Below the pieces are notes generated by a model. The model saw only the letters and a list, made by a program, of their open reading frames with translations, was not told the DNA's origin and searched no databases. This document shows positions 44,482 through 53,424 of a stretch of DNA of 64,000 nucleotides, in pieces (position 1 is the first letter of the stretch; each line of letters opens with the position of its first letter). Source of the stretch: Raineyella sp. LH-20 (GTDB lineage Bacteria; Actinomycetota; Actinomycetes; Propionibacteriales; Propionibacteriaceae); assembly GCF_033110965.1 (NCBI RefSeq), contig NZ_CP137003.1, positions 620,001 through 684,000 of the forward strand. Direction: 5' to 3'. A program made the position numbers and the translations under genes.

Positions 44482-46488
44482 TCACTCTCCTTCTTCCGGA
44501 GCCAGCAGCTCCATCACTTCGTCTGGACTGGATGCCGTACGCAACTTCTCCGCACTGGCGGGGTCGGCGAGCACGCCGGCGAGGGCGCCGAGGATCCCCA
44601 CGTGCTCATCGGTGGCGGAGGCGATCGGGATGGCCACGTAGACCGTGTTGCCGTCCCAGTCGATCCCCTCGGGGAACTGGAGGAAGCCGAGCGCGGTCTT
44701 CTTGACGTACGCCCGGGCCTCGTTGGTGCCGTGCGGGATGGCGAAGCCGTTGCCCATGAAGGTCGACACCTGCGTCTCACGGGTGAACATCGCGTCGGTG
44801 TAGGCCGGATCGGTGGCGCCGACCCCGACCAGGACGTCACCGCAGAGGCGGATCACGTCGTCCTTGGTGCGGCTCGGCAGCGCGAGCTGGATCGCTTCCC
44901 GCGGCAGCACGTCGGAGGGCAGCTTCTTGCGCCGGCGGGGCCGGGTGGCGGTGGCCGCACCCGCTGCGGCGACACCGGCCGCGGTGCCTGCGACGGCCGG
45001 GGCGGTGGCCGCCGCCGGAGCGGCGGGGCCGGCCATCAGGTCGGGGCCGATCGGAGCGCCGGCCTTGATGGCCTGCTCGACGGCGGTGAAGGCCGGGTCA
45101 CCCATGTACACCTTGAAGGGCACGATGGCCGCGTTGGGCACCTGGCGGTGCGCCCGGTCGGCGAGCCCCTCCTGGGTGAGCACGACCTGGGCGTCGGCCG
45201 GGATCTCGTTCACCGGGGTGTGGATCACGTCCACACCGTACGGCTTGAGCTTCTTCTTCATCGCGCTGGCGACCATCACACTGGACCCCATGCCGGCGTC
45301 GCAGGCGATCACCACCTGGCGGACGTCGTGCCCGCTGATCGTCGGACCGGCGGCGGCAGCGGCGGCAGCCGCCGCGGCGATCTCGGCCTCGGTCTCCGGT
45401 GCCTCGACCTCCTCGACCAACACGTCGGGCTGACGCTCGGCCTTCAGCATCAGGAAGGCGACCAGGAAGGCCACCGTGGTGGCGACGGCGAAGTCGGCGA
45501 GGTTGGCGAGGTAGTTGCCGCGCGGGGTGACGGCCATCCAGGCGATGATCGAGCCGGGCGAGGCGGGAGCGACCAGGCCGGCGCCGAGCAGGGTGCCGGT
45601 GAGCACGCCGGACATGCCGCCGAGGATGGTGGCGAGGATCAGCTTCGGCTTCATCAGGACGTACGGGAAGAAGATCTCGTGGATGCCGCCGAAGAGGTGG
45701 ATGATGATGGCGCCGGGGACGGTGCCCCGGACCACCCGCGGACCGGCGATCCAGTAGGCCAGCAGGAGCCCGAAGCCCGGACCGGGGTTGGACTCGACCA
45801 TGAACAGGATCGAGCTGCCGGCCTGGCGGACCTGCTCGATGCCGAGTGGGGTGAGGATGCCGTGGTTGACGGCGTTGTTGAGGAAGAGCACCTTGGCCGG
45901 CTCGACCAGGATCGAGGCCAGCGGCAACAGGTGCCGGGCGACCAGGAAGTCCACGCCGCCGGCCATCCAGTTCACCAGTGCGGTGACCACCGGCTCGATC
46001 AGGTACCGACCGAGGATCGCCAGCGCTGCGCCGAAGATGCCGATCGAGAAGGTGTCGACCAGCATCTCGAAGCCGGACGGGACCTTGTCCCGGACGACCT
46101 TGTCGAACTGCTTCAGCAGCCAGGCCGCGACCGGACCGATGAACATGGCGCCGAGGAACATCGGCACCGAGGCACCGACGACGACGCCCATCGTGGCGAT
46201 CGCGCCGATCACGGCGCCGCGCTGGCCGTGGACCGTACGGCCACCCGTGTAGCCGATCAACAGCGGGAGGAGGTAGGTGATGATCGGGTCGACCAGCTTG
46301 GCCAGGTCGGCGTTGGGGGTCCAGCCGGTGGGGATGAAGAGGGCCGTCAGCAGGCCCCAGGCGATGAACGCGCCGATGTTCGGCATGATCATGCCGGCGA
46401 GGAAGCCGCCGAACTTCTGCACCGAGGCCCGGAACCCGTGTCCTTCGAGGTTCTTGTTGACTCGTGCGTCAGGGAGAGGGAGAGACAT
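44482..46488 (-). CDS. Mannitol-type PTS EIICBA
   Basis: 668 residues in the order EIIC-EIIB-EIIA, as in full-length MtlA. EIIC (1-345) starts with the VQKFGGFLAGMIMPNIGAFIAWG motif and has GGIHEIFFPYVLMKP with the substrate-binding Glu271. EIIB carries Cys396 in VIACDAGMGSS. EIIA carries His586 in GFAIPHG. Two Ala-rich linkers (about 366-380 and 487-515) separate the domains. The gene imports and phosphorylates mannitol or a related hexitol. It depends on the enzyme I and HPr encoded at 5.2-11.2 kb. Confidence 0.92.
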   Translation of the reverse strand: MSLPLPDARVNKNLEGHGFRASVQKFGGFLAGMIMPNIGAFIAWGLLTALFIPTGWTPNADLAKLVDPIITYLLPLLIGYTGGRTVHGQRGAVIGAIATMGVVVGASVPMFLGAMFIGPVAAWLLKQFDKVVRDKVPSGFEMLVDTFSIGIFGAALAILGRYLIEPVVTALVNWMAGGVDFLVARHLLPLASILVEPAKVLFLNNAVNHGILTPLGIEQVRQAGSSILFMVESNPGPGFGLLLAYWIAGPRVVRGTVPGAIIIHLFGGIHEIFFPYVLMKPKLILATILGGMSGVLTGTLLGAGLVAPASPGSIIAWMAVTPRGNYLANLADFAVATTVAFLVAFLMLKAERQPDVLVEEVEAPETEAEIAAAAAAAAAAGPTISGHDVRQVVIACDAGMGSSVMVASAMKKKLKPYGVDVIHTPVNEIPADAQVVLTQEGLADRAHRQVPNAAIVPFKVYMGDPAFTAVEQAIKAGAPIGPDLMAGPAAPAAATAPAVAGTAAGVAAAGAATATRPRRRKKLPSDVLPREAIQLALPSRTKDDVIRLCGDVLVGVGATDPAYTDAMFTRETQVSTFMGNGFAIPHGTNEARAYVKKTALGFLQFPEGIDWDGNTVYVAIPIASATDEHVGILGALAGVLADPASAEKLRTASSPDEVMELLAPEEGE

Positions 46489-46625
46489 CTCAACTCCGTT
46501 GGTGTGACTGCCCGTACGGACCGGACAGGATCGTCTTTGACCGTGGACTCCAGAGTCCTGCGCCCGTTTGTGTTTGTCAAGGCCATCCGATCGTCTGCGT
46601 TTCTCGCAGTACGGTCACGACTTGG

Positions 46626-46654
46626 ACATAAACCAACATTAAGGCCACATAAAC
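46626..46654. promoter_or_regulatory. Direct repeat ACATAAAC spaced by 21 bases upstream of the PTS gene
   Basis: ACATAAAC at 46626-46633 and 46647-46654, two helical turns apart. The same octamer, again preceded by GG, occurs at 7023-7030 in front of the DeoR-fru operon. Direct repeats of this kind are typical for DeoR-family operators. Confidence 0.55.
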
Positions 46655-46821
46655 GAAGACAACCACCAACCTTGCCTGCCGGCGATTGCCGCCCGAGGGA
46701 CGCGTACGCCGCACCACTGCGCCTATCCACTGCCACCAGCCCGGGCCGAGCAATCGGGCATGGGCCGGACATCTCGCAAGCCCTCACACACTCGACACCA
46801 CCCGAACTCACATAAGCCAAC

Positions 46822-46850
46822 TTGCACGCGTAGATAACTCTGACTAATCT
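46822..46850 (+). promoter_or_regulatory. metQ promoter
   Basis: TTGCAC (46822-46827), 17-base spacer, TAATCT (46845-46850). The leader to ATG 46909 is about 50 bases. Confidence 0.6.
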
Positions 46851-46908
46851 TTGGCGGTGCGCCACACCCTGGCGCTCTTTGCTGACCGCACCGACACCGA
46901 GGACGCTC

Positions 46909-47748
46909 ATGACCACCCGTTTCCACACCCTCGCCGCCGCCGTGGCGGCTCTGGCCCTGTCGACCGTCGGGCTGGCCGGGTGTGCCGCCGGCCAGGAGAC
47001 CTTGAAGATCTCGGCCGACGCCACGCCGCACGCCGAGATCCTGCAGTACGTCCAGGACTCCGGGCAGCTGAAGGACACCAAGATCCAGATCGAGACGATC
47101 TCCGGTGAGGTCGACCCGAACCAGCTGCTCGAGGCCGGCGACGTCTCCGCGAACTTCTTCCAGCACAAGCCCTACCTCGACGACTGGCAGGCCCAGCACA
47201 AGACGAACAACCTGGTCAGCGTCGCCTCGACCCACCTCGAGCCGATGTCGATCTACTCCCACAAGTACACGGCCGTCGCCGACATCCCGGCCGGCTCCAC
47301 CGTCGCGGTGCCGAAGGATCCGACGAACTACGCCCGCGCGCTGTACGTACTGCAGACCGCCGGGCTGCTGACGATGAAGCAGCCCGCCACCGAGGCCAAC
47401 ATGTCGACCATCACCGAGGCCGACATCGCCAGCAACGCCAAGCAGCTGAAGTTCGTCGAGCTGGACCGCCCACAGCTGCCGCGTACGCTCGACGACCCGC
47501 AGGTCGCCGCCTCGGTGATCAACTCCAACTACGCCATCGAGGCCGGGCTCACCCCGTCCAAGGACGGCCTGGTCACCGAGCCCGTCGCCAACAACCCGTA
47601 CGCCAACATCCTGGTGACCACCACGGCGAAGCAGAACGACCCCGGCATGAAGGAACTCGCCGCGGCGCTGGAGTCCCCCCAGACCGCGGCCTGGATCAAG
47701 CAGAAGTACGGTGACTCCATCGTCCCCGTCCATGAGAGTGCCAAGTGA
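46909..47748 (+). CDS. metQ: D-methionine ABC transporter substrate-binding lipoprotein
   Basis: 279 residues from ATG 46909. Lipoprotein signal ending in LAGC, then the NlpA/MetQ pattern ISADATPHAEILQYV, GEVDPNQLLEAGDVSANFFQHKPYLDDW, and VAVPKDPTNYARALYVLQTAGLL. It captures methionine outside the membrane for the MetNI importer encoded directly downstream. The stop codon overlaps the metN start (GTGA). Confidence 0.95.
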   Translation: MTTRFHTLAAAVAALALSTVGLAGCAAGQETLKISADATPHAEILQYVQDSGQLKDTKIQIETISGEVDPNQLLEAGDVSANFFQHKPYLDDWQAQHKTNNLVSVASTHLEPMSIYSHKYTAVADIPAGSTVAVPKDPTNYARALYVLQTAGLLTMKQPATEANMSTITEADIASNAKQLKFVELDRPQLPRTLDDPQVAASVINSNYAIEAGLTPSKDGLVTEPVANNPYANILVTTTAKQNDPGMKELAAALESPQTAAWIKQKYGDSIVPVHESAK

Positions 47749-48767
47749 TCGAGATCGACCAGCTCGCCAAGACGTACACCACGCGACAGCACGGTGACGT
47801 CGAGGCGCTGACCGGCGTCACGCTGCGGGTGCCCGACGGTGCCATCCAGGGCATCGTCGGGCCCTCGGGCGCCGGCAAGTCCACCCTGCTCCGCTGTCTG
47901 AACCTGCTGGAGCGCCCCACCGGTGGTCGGATCGTCCTGAACGGGGACGACCTGACCACCTTGTCGTCCGCGGACCTGCGGGCGGCCCGGCGCCGGATCG
48001 GGACCGTGTTCCAGCACTTCGAGCTGCTGCACTCCCGCACCGTCGCCGACAACATCAGCCTGCCGCTGGAACTGGCCGGCACCCCCGACGCGGAGCGCCG
48101 GTCCCGGGTGGCCGAGCTGATCGAGCTGGTCGGCCTGCAGGGCCGCGAGCGCTCGTATCCCTCCCAGCTGTCCGGCGGCCAGCAGCAGCGGGTCGGCATC
48201 GCCCGGGCCCTCGCCGCCCGGCCCGACGTGCTGCTGTGCGACGAGCCGACCAGCGCCCTGGACCCGGCGACCACCACCCAGATCCTCGACCTGCTCGCCC
48301 GGGTCAACCGGTCGGTCGGCGTGACGATCCTGTTGATCACCCACGAGCTGGCGGTGGTCCGGCGGATCTGCACCCACGCGGCCCTGCTGGAGCACGGCCG
48401 GATCACCGAGTCCGGCCCGGTAGTCGACCTGGTCACCGACGCCTCCTCGGCGCTGGGCCAGCTGATCTCCCCCGTCCCCGCGGGCACGATGGGCCGCCCA
48501 GGGGCCGCCCTGATCACCGCTCTCGACGACGACGCCGACCAGCCGTGGCTCAGCGAGCTGGCCCGTACGTACGACCTGGACATCTCGGTGGTCGCCGGCG
48601 GGGTGGAGCGGAGCGGCGCCCGGCGGGTCGGCCGCGTGGTGCTGCAGTTCGCCGCCGACGTCGACCGGTCGCTGGTCGAGGGCTTCCTCACCCGTCACGA
48701 CCAGGTGCGGCTGACCTGGCTCGACCAGCTCGCGGCCACCCCGCAGATCGACGAGGACCTGGCATGA
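47745..48767 (+). CDS. metN: Methionine ABC transporter ATP-binding protein
   Basis: 340 residues from GTG 47745. Walker A GPSGAGKST, Q-loop VFQHFELL, signature LSGGQQQR, Walker B VLLCDEPTSALDP, H-loop LITHE. After about residue 255 there is a C-terminal NIL-type regulatory domain (LSELARTYDLDISVVAGGVERSG), which in MetN binds methionine and inhibits transport. Overlaps metQ and metI by 4 bases each. Confidence 0.95.
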   Translation: MIEIDQLAKTYTTRQHGDVEALTGVTLRVPDGAIQGIVGPSGAGKSTLLRCLNLLERPTGGRIVLNGDDLTTLSSADLRAARRRIGTVFQHFELLHSRTVADNISLPLELAGTPDAERRSRVAELIELVGLQGRERSYPSQLSGGQQQRVGIARALAARPDVLLCDEPTSALDPATTTQILDLLARVNRSVGVTILLITHELAVVRRICTHAALLEHGRITESGPVVDLVTDASSALGQLISPVPAGTMGRPGAALITALDDDADQPWLSELARTYDLDISVVAGGVERSGARRVGRVVLQFAADVDRSLVEGFLTRHDQVRLTWLDQLAATPQIDEDLA

Positions 48768-49435
48768 CCGACAAGATCACCTGGATCAAGGCGCTGCCCG
48801 AGCTGTGGACGGCCTCCCTGGAGACCGTCTACATGGTCGGCGTGTCCTTCGTCATCGCCTTCGTCGTCGGGGTCGCCCTCGGCGTGCTGCTGCACATCAC
48901 CGACCGGCACGGGCTGCGGCCCAACGCGACGGTCAACCAGGTGCTGGGCACCATCGTCAACATCGTCCGGTCGATGCCGTTCATCGTGCTGCTGATCCTG
49001 CTGCTGGGGCTGACCCGGCTGATCGTCGGCACCGCGATCGGCCCGACCGCCGCGATCGTGCCGCTGAGCATCGCCGGCATCCCGTTCTTCGCCCGGGTGG
49101 TGGAGAACGCACTGGCCGAGGTGCCGCGTGGCCGGGTCGAGGCGGCTGCCGCGATGGGCGCCACCGACCTGCAGGTGATCCGCAAGGTGCTGCTGCCGGA
49201 GGCTGCCAGCGGCATCATCGCCGGCTCCACGCTGACCCTGGTGATGCTGGTCGGCTCGTCGGCGATGGCCGGTGTGATCGGCGGTGGCGGGCTGGGCGAC
49301 CTCGCCCTGGTGTACGGCTACCAGCGGTTCAACAACCAGGTGCTGATCGCCTGTGTCGTGGTGCTGATCATCCTGGTGCAGGGCATCCAGATGATCGGCG
49401 ACGGCTGGGTGCGGGCCCGGGCGCACAAACGCTGA
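48764..49435 (+). CDS. metI: Methionine ABC transporter permease
   Basis: 223 residues. Five-helix permease with the coupling-helix motif EAAAAMGATDLQVIRKVLLPEA and the typical start LWTASLETVYMVGVSF. ATG overlaps the metN stop (ATGA). Completes the metQNI operon. A 12-base palindrome GATCGTACGATC follows at 49469. Confidence 0.95.
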   Translation: MTDKITWIKALPELWTASLETVYMVGVSFVIAFVVGVALGVLLHITDRHGLRPNATVNQVLGTIVNIVRSMPFIVLLILLLGLTRLIVGTAIGPTAAIVPLSIAGIPFFARVVENALAEVPRGRVEAAAAMGATDLQVIRKVLLPEAASGIIAGSTLTLVMLVGSSAMAGVIGGGGLGDLALVYGYQRFNNQVLIACVVVLIILVQGIQMIGDGWVRARAHKR

Positions 49436-49486
49436 GCCCCGGACCGCGCACGGAGCGGCCCGGGTGCTGATCGTACGATCTCGTGG

Positions 49487-49792
49487 TCAGTCCTCGGTGA
49501 AGTAGACGCCCTCCCGGACCAGGCCCATGCCGAGATCCAGCGGCACCACCGGGACGACCTCGCCGGACCCGATGCTGTTCAACCAGGCGAGCGCGCGAAC
49601 CAGACGGGCGTAGTCGTCGGTCTCCACATAGAAGTAGAAGGTGTGCGGGACCGGCGCGACCGCGCCGACGTGGACGGTGACCCCGTCCGTGCTCTTGAGG
49701 GCTTCCCACCACTCGTCGAACTGCTTGGCCGTCTCCGGACGCCGAGCCGGGCAGTCGTGGCTGAGGTGGGTGTGGATGACCTGGTAGAACAT
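49487..49792 (-). CDS. Hypothetical protein, 101 residues
   Basis: ATG 49792 has GGGGGAA 4 bases upstream. It is a small soluble protein beginning MFYQVIHTHLSHDCPARRP, with WWEALKS, HTFYFYVETDDYARL and LGMGLVREGVYF; it reads like a ferredoxin-fold or dimeric alpha-beta-barrel domain (DUF3303-like at best). No function can be assigned. Monocistronic between metI (convergent) and the VWA gene. Confidence 0.7.
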   Translation of the reverse strand: MFYQVIHTHLSHDCPARRPETAKQFDEWWEALKSTDGVTVHVGAVAPVPHTFYFYVETDDYARLVRALAWLNSIGSGEVVPVVPLDLGMGLVREGVYFTED

Positions 49793-49896
49793 GGCGTTCC
49801 CCCTCTGTGGACAATGGCCGTTCCAGTCGCCAGTGTGACCCACATCACTGAGGCCAGGCGAAGTGCCGCGATCGGGAGGTCACCACGCTTCCGGCG

Positions 49897-51915
49897 CTAC
49901 AGTGCCCACCCGCCGCGGTTCCCCCCGCCGCCGAAGGCGTCCCGAGGGGAGCGCGTCCGGGAGCCGAGGTAGCTGCCGACCACGGCCGAGCCCAGCTCGT
50001 CCAGCTCGGGGGCGACCGTACGACCGTCCGCCCGACGGGCCATCGAGTCGACGAACCGGGCCAGCCCCGGGTCGTCGCCGAGCCGGAAGAAGGTGGTCTG
50101 GGCACCGAGCCGGCGGGAGGCGTCCAGCTCCTGCACGGTCCGGGCGATGGTCAGCGGGTGCGGCGGGTAGTCGAACCACACCTCGCCGTTCGGCTCCAGG
50201 TGGGAGGTGGGTTCGCCGTCGGTGACGATCAGCAGCACCGGCTGGGCGTCCGGGTGCTTGCGGAAGAAGCGATTGGCCAGCAGCAGGGCATGGTGCAGGT
50301 TGGTGCCCTTCTCCCATTGGCTGTCCAGCCCGATCAGCCGCTCGATGTCCATCACCTGGGCGATCCGGCCGAACCCGATCACCTGCAGCAGGTCGCCGCG
50401 GAAGCGGGTGCTGAGCAGCTGGTGCAGGGCCAGCGCCGTACGTTTCATCGGCACCCAGCGGCCGTCCATCGCCATCGAGAAGCTGGTGTCGACCAGCAGC
50501 GCGACCGCGGCCCGGGTGCGTTCCTCGGTCTCGGTGACCTCGATGTCGTCCAGGGTGATCCGTACGCCCTCCGTGGCGGAGCCACCGGCGGCGACCGTGC
50601 GGACGACGGCGTTGGTGATCGTCCGGGACGTCGCCCAGGGCTCGAGGTCGCCGAACTCCCAGCCGCGGGAGGCCCCGGTCGGTTCGCCCAGCAGGCCGGC
50701 CTTGCGGGCGTCGCGCTGGCCCTGTCGGCTCGCCAACCGGGTCGCGACGTCGCGGAGCAGCTGCTTGCCGAGCTGGCGCATCGCCCGGGGGCTGAGCCGC
50801 AGATCGCCCTCGGGGGCCCGCTTCAGGTAGCCGGAGTCGCGCAGCGCCCGTTCCAGCTGGGCCAGCGCCCGAGCGTCGACGGCGGCCTCGGCGCCGAGCT
50901 GACGGGCCAGTGCGTCGAGGTCGATGTCGTCCAGCTGGGAGCCCTCGCGGGACTGGGCGAGCTGGTCGGTGAGGTGGTCGAGGTCGGCGAGGTCCTGCAG
51001 CACCCCGGTGCCATCACCCAACCCGAGTCCCTCCTCGCCCTGGAACCGTTCGGAGCCGGCCCAGTCCTCCCCCGGGCGCAACGCACGCAGGTTGCCGTCC
51101 ATCCGGGCGAGCTGGTCCATCAGGTCTGGTGAGCCGAAGGCCTGCGCCGACAGCTCCATCAGCTCGGCCCGCTGCTCGGCGCTCATCGAGTTGAGCATCC
51201 GCTGGGCCGCGGCGCTGCGGGCCGCCAAGGCATCGAGCAGTTCCTCGATGTCCTTGGGCTGCTCGGGGAAGAGGTCGCCGTGCTTCGCCATGAAGTCGTC
51301 GAAATCCTCACCGGTGTCCTCGCCGCGGCGGTGCTTCTCCAACAGCTCGTTGAGGTCGCGCAGCATCTCGCCGATCCGCGCGCGGTCCTCCTCGGTGGCG
51401 TTCTCCAGCGCCTGCTTCATCCCGGCGAACCGCTGGTCGAGCAGCTCACGGCCGAGCAGGTCCTTGATCCGGTCGTACGCCTCGCGGGCCTCGCTGCTCT
51501 GCCAGTCGTACGAGGACAGCTCCTGGACCGCGGCGGAAGTGGCCGGCGGCAGGTCGTCCAGCTGCAGCTGACGGAACGCTCGGTCACCCTCGTCCATCAT
51601 CGGGTCCCGGGCGAGCTGCTTGCGCTCGGCCAGCACCGCCTTGTCGAGCAGCTCGCGGACCTGCTGCAGGGTGCCGTCGAGGGAGTGCCGGTCGAGGAGT
51701 TCCCGGCGGCGTTGCGCGACCCGGCGGGCGAGGTCGTCGAGACCGGTCCGCTGCTGGCCGCCGGTGCCCTTGGCGCCGCGGCGGAGGTATTCGCGCATCG
51801 CCCGCTCGGGTGACCAGCCGGCCATCACGTCCTCGCCGATCGACGCGAGCGCCTCGGCGAGGTCGACCGGCGGGGCGAGCGGGTCGCCACCGGCGTAGCG
51901 GGTGTAGCGGCTCAT
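49897..51915 (-). CDS. VWA-domain protein partnered with a MoxR ATPase
   Basis: 672 residues. A long helical, acidic and Arg-rich N-terminal region (1-450; QQVRELLDKAVLAERKQLA, AMRQLGKQLLRDVATRLA) leads into a C-terminal von Willebrand A domain with a complete metal site (LLVDTSFSMAMDG, GTNLHHALLLA, LIVTDGEPT). A glycine-rich tail ends the protein. It starts 23 bases after the MoxR-like ATPase gene. Such pairs act as chaperones or metal-insertion systems for a partner enzyme; the partner is not evident here. Confidence 0.88.
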   Translation of the reverse strand: MSRYTRYAGGDPLAPPVDLAEALASIGEDVMAGWSPERAMREYLRRGAKGTGGQQRTGLDDLARRVAQRRRELLDRHSLDGTLQQVRELLDKAVLAERKQLARDPMMDEGDRAFRQLQLDDLPPATSAAVQELSSYDWQSSEAREAYDRIKDLLGRELLDQRFAGMKQALENATEEDRARIGEMLRDLNELLEKHRRGEDTGEDFDDFMAKHGDLFPEQPKDIEELLDALAARSAAAQRMLNSMSAEQRAELMELSAQAFGSPDLMDQLARMDGNLRALRPGEDWAGSERFQGEEGLGLGDGTGVLQDLADLDHLTDQLAQSREGSQLDDIDLDALARQLGAEAAVDARALAQLERALRDSGYLKRAPEGDLRLSPRAMRQLGKQLLRDVATRLASRQGQRDARKAGLLGEPTGASRGWEFGDLEPWATSRTITNAVVRTVAAGGSATEGVRITLDDIEVTETEERTRAAVALLVDTSFSMAMDGRWVPMKRTALALHQLLSTRFRGDLLQVIGFGRIAQVMDIERLIGLDSQWEKGTNLHHALLLANRFFRKHPDAQPVLLIVTDGEPTSHLEPNGEVWFDYPPHPLTIARTVQELDASRRLGAQTTFFRLGDDPGLARFVDSMARRADGRTVAPELDELGSAVVGSYLGSRTRSPRDAFGGGGNRGGWAL

Positions 51916-51938
51916 CGCTGCCTCATCTCATCGCCGCC

Positions 51939-53348
51939 TCATCCGTACAGCGTTTCGCCGCCGCCGGACTCCTTGCCGATCCGGCGGGCCAGGTAGAGGC
52001 CCTCGAGGGCGAGTTCGACGCCGCCGGCGATCTCACCGGGGGTACGGGCATCGAGGCGCTGGGCGATCTCGTCGTAGAGAGTGGACTCGCCGAGCGCCGG
52101 CAGCCCGGCGAGGAACTCGTCGGCGGTCATCCGGACACCGGTGGCGACCGTACGCCCCTGTTCCACCGCGGCGACCAGCAGGCCGAGGTCGATGCCCCGC
52201 AGCCGCTCCCGGACACAGGCGGCGATGGCCGTCCGCAGCAGATGGTTGAGGATCTCGGTCTCCCGACCCTCCTCACCGGTCTCGAACTCGATCTTGCCGC
52301 GCAGCACGTCGACCACCGTGTCGAGGTCGACGCAGCGGGCGATCGCCCGGTCCTCGCCACGGACGGTGGCGCGGTGCAGGGCGGAGGCGGCGACGGTCTC
52401 CGCGCCGGCGATGGCGAACCGAGCGCTCACTCCGGAGCGCTGGTCGACCGCTGCGGACTCACGGAGCGCCCGGGTGAAGCGGGCGACGATCTCCAGCACC
52501 GGCTCGGGCACCTCGGCGACCAGCCGGGCCTCCTGCCGGATGACGGCGATCTCGTCGTCGAGGGTGGTCGGGTAGTGGGTGCGGATCTCCGCGCCGAAGC
52601 GGTCTTTGAGCGGGGTGATGATCCGGCCGCGGTTGGTGTAGTCCTCGGGGTTGGCGGAGGCGACCAGCAGCACGTCGAGCGGCAGCCGGAGCACGTAGCC
52701 GCGGATCTGGATGTCGCGCTCCTCCATCACGTTGAGCAGCGCGACCTGGATCCGCTCGGCGAGGTCGGGCAGCTCGTTGATCGCGACGATGCCGCGGTGG
52801 CTGCGGGGGACCAGGCCGAAGTGGATGGTCTCCGGGTCGCCCAGGTGGCGGCCCTCGGCGACCTTCATCGGGTCGACGTCGCCGATCAGGTCGGCCACGC
52901 TGGTGTCCGGGGTGGCGAGTTTCTCGGCGTAGCGCTCGGAGCGGTGCCGCCACTCGACGGGCAGATCGTCGCCCAGTTCGGCGGCACGACGGCGCCATTC
53001 GGGGCTGATCGGCTCGAACGGGTGCTCGCCCAGCTCGGAGCCCCGGATGACCGGGGACCACTCGTCGAGCAGACCGACGAGCGTACGGAGCAGCCGGGTC
53101 TTGCCCTGGCCACGCTCGCCCAGCAGGACGATGTCGTGGCCGGCGATGAGGGCGCGCTCCAGCTGCGGGATCACCGTGTCGCGGAAGCCGTGCAGGCCGG
53201 GCCACGGGTCCTCCCGGCGGCGGAGCTTGTCGAGAAGGTTGTCGCGGATCTCCTCACGGACGCCACGCAGGCGGTGCCCGGAGGCACGCAGCTCGCCGAG
53301 CGTACGTGGGGACGGGGCGAAGGATGAGGTGCCGGTCACATTGTCCAC
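51939..53348 (-). CDS. MoxR/magnesium-chelatase-like AAA+ ATPase
   Basis: 469 residues if started at GTG 53348; upstream in-frame ATGs exist and the Shine-Dalgarno is weak, so the start is uncertain. AAA+ motifs: Walker A LGERGQGKT, Walker B GIVAINELPDL, sensor 1 LLVASANPEDYT, and the arginine-finger region PLKDRFGAEIRTHYP. Similar to the ChlI/BchI and MoxR groups. Operonic with the VWA protein downstream. Confidence 0.88.
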   Translation of the reverse strand: MDNVTGTSSFAPSPRTLGELRASGHRLRGVREEIRDNLLDKLRRREDPWPGLHGFRDTVIPQLERALIAGHDIVLLGERGQGKTRLLRTLVGLLDEWSPVIRGSELGEHPFEPISPEWRRRAAELGDDLPVEWRHRSERYAEKLATPDTSVADLIGDVDPMKVAEGRHLGDPETIHFGLVPRSHRGIVAINELPDLAERIQVALLNVMEERDIQIRGYVLRLPLDVLLVASANPEDYTNRGRIITPLKDRFGAEIRTHYPTTLDDEIAVIRQEARLVAEVPEPVLEIVARFTRALRESAAVDQRSGVSARFAIAGAETVAASALHRATVRGEDRAIARCVDLDTVVDVLRGKIEFETGEEGRETEILNHLLRTAIAACVRERLRGIDLGLLVAAVEQGRTVATGVRMTADEFLAGLPALGESTLYDEIAQRLDARTPGEIAGGVELALEGLYLARRIGKESGGGETLYG

Positions 53349-53424
53349 GCTAACCCCGGGTTCGCGTCGACAAAAGGGGCTCGCGATCATGGCCCCGTCG
53401 GCACCGGTCCGCGGCGGCCCGGAT

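Larger units (their letters stand above)
46489..46908. other. 420-base gene-free region between mtlA-type PTS and metQ
   Basis: Divergent control region. The part near the PTS gene contains two ACATAAAC repeats (46626-46654) and is less GC-rich than its surroundings. The metQ promoter is at 46822. No open frame here has a convincing ribosome-binding site or protein signature. I saw no recognisable SAM riboswitch upstream of metQ. Confidence 0.6.

Noticed and set aside
46489-46908. SAM riboswitch upstream of metQ
   Set aside because: I could not find a conserved S-box or SAM-II/IV core; only a promoter and PTS-side repeats are supported. A covariance-model search (Rfam) would settle it.
49469-49480. 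GATCGTACGATC palindrome after metI as an operator
   Set aside because: It lies between convergent genes and CGTACG-containing palindromes are common in this genome.
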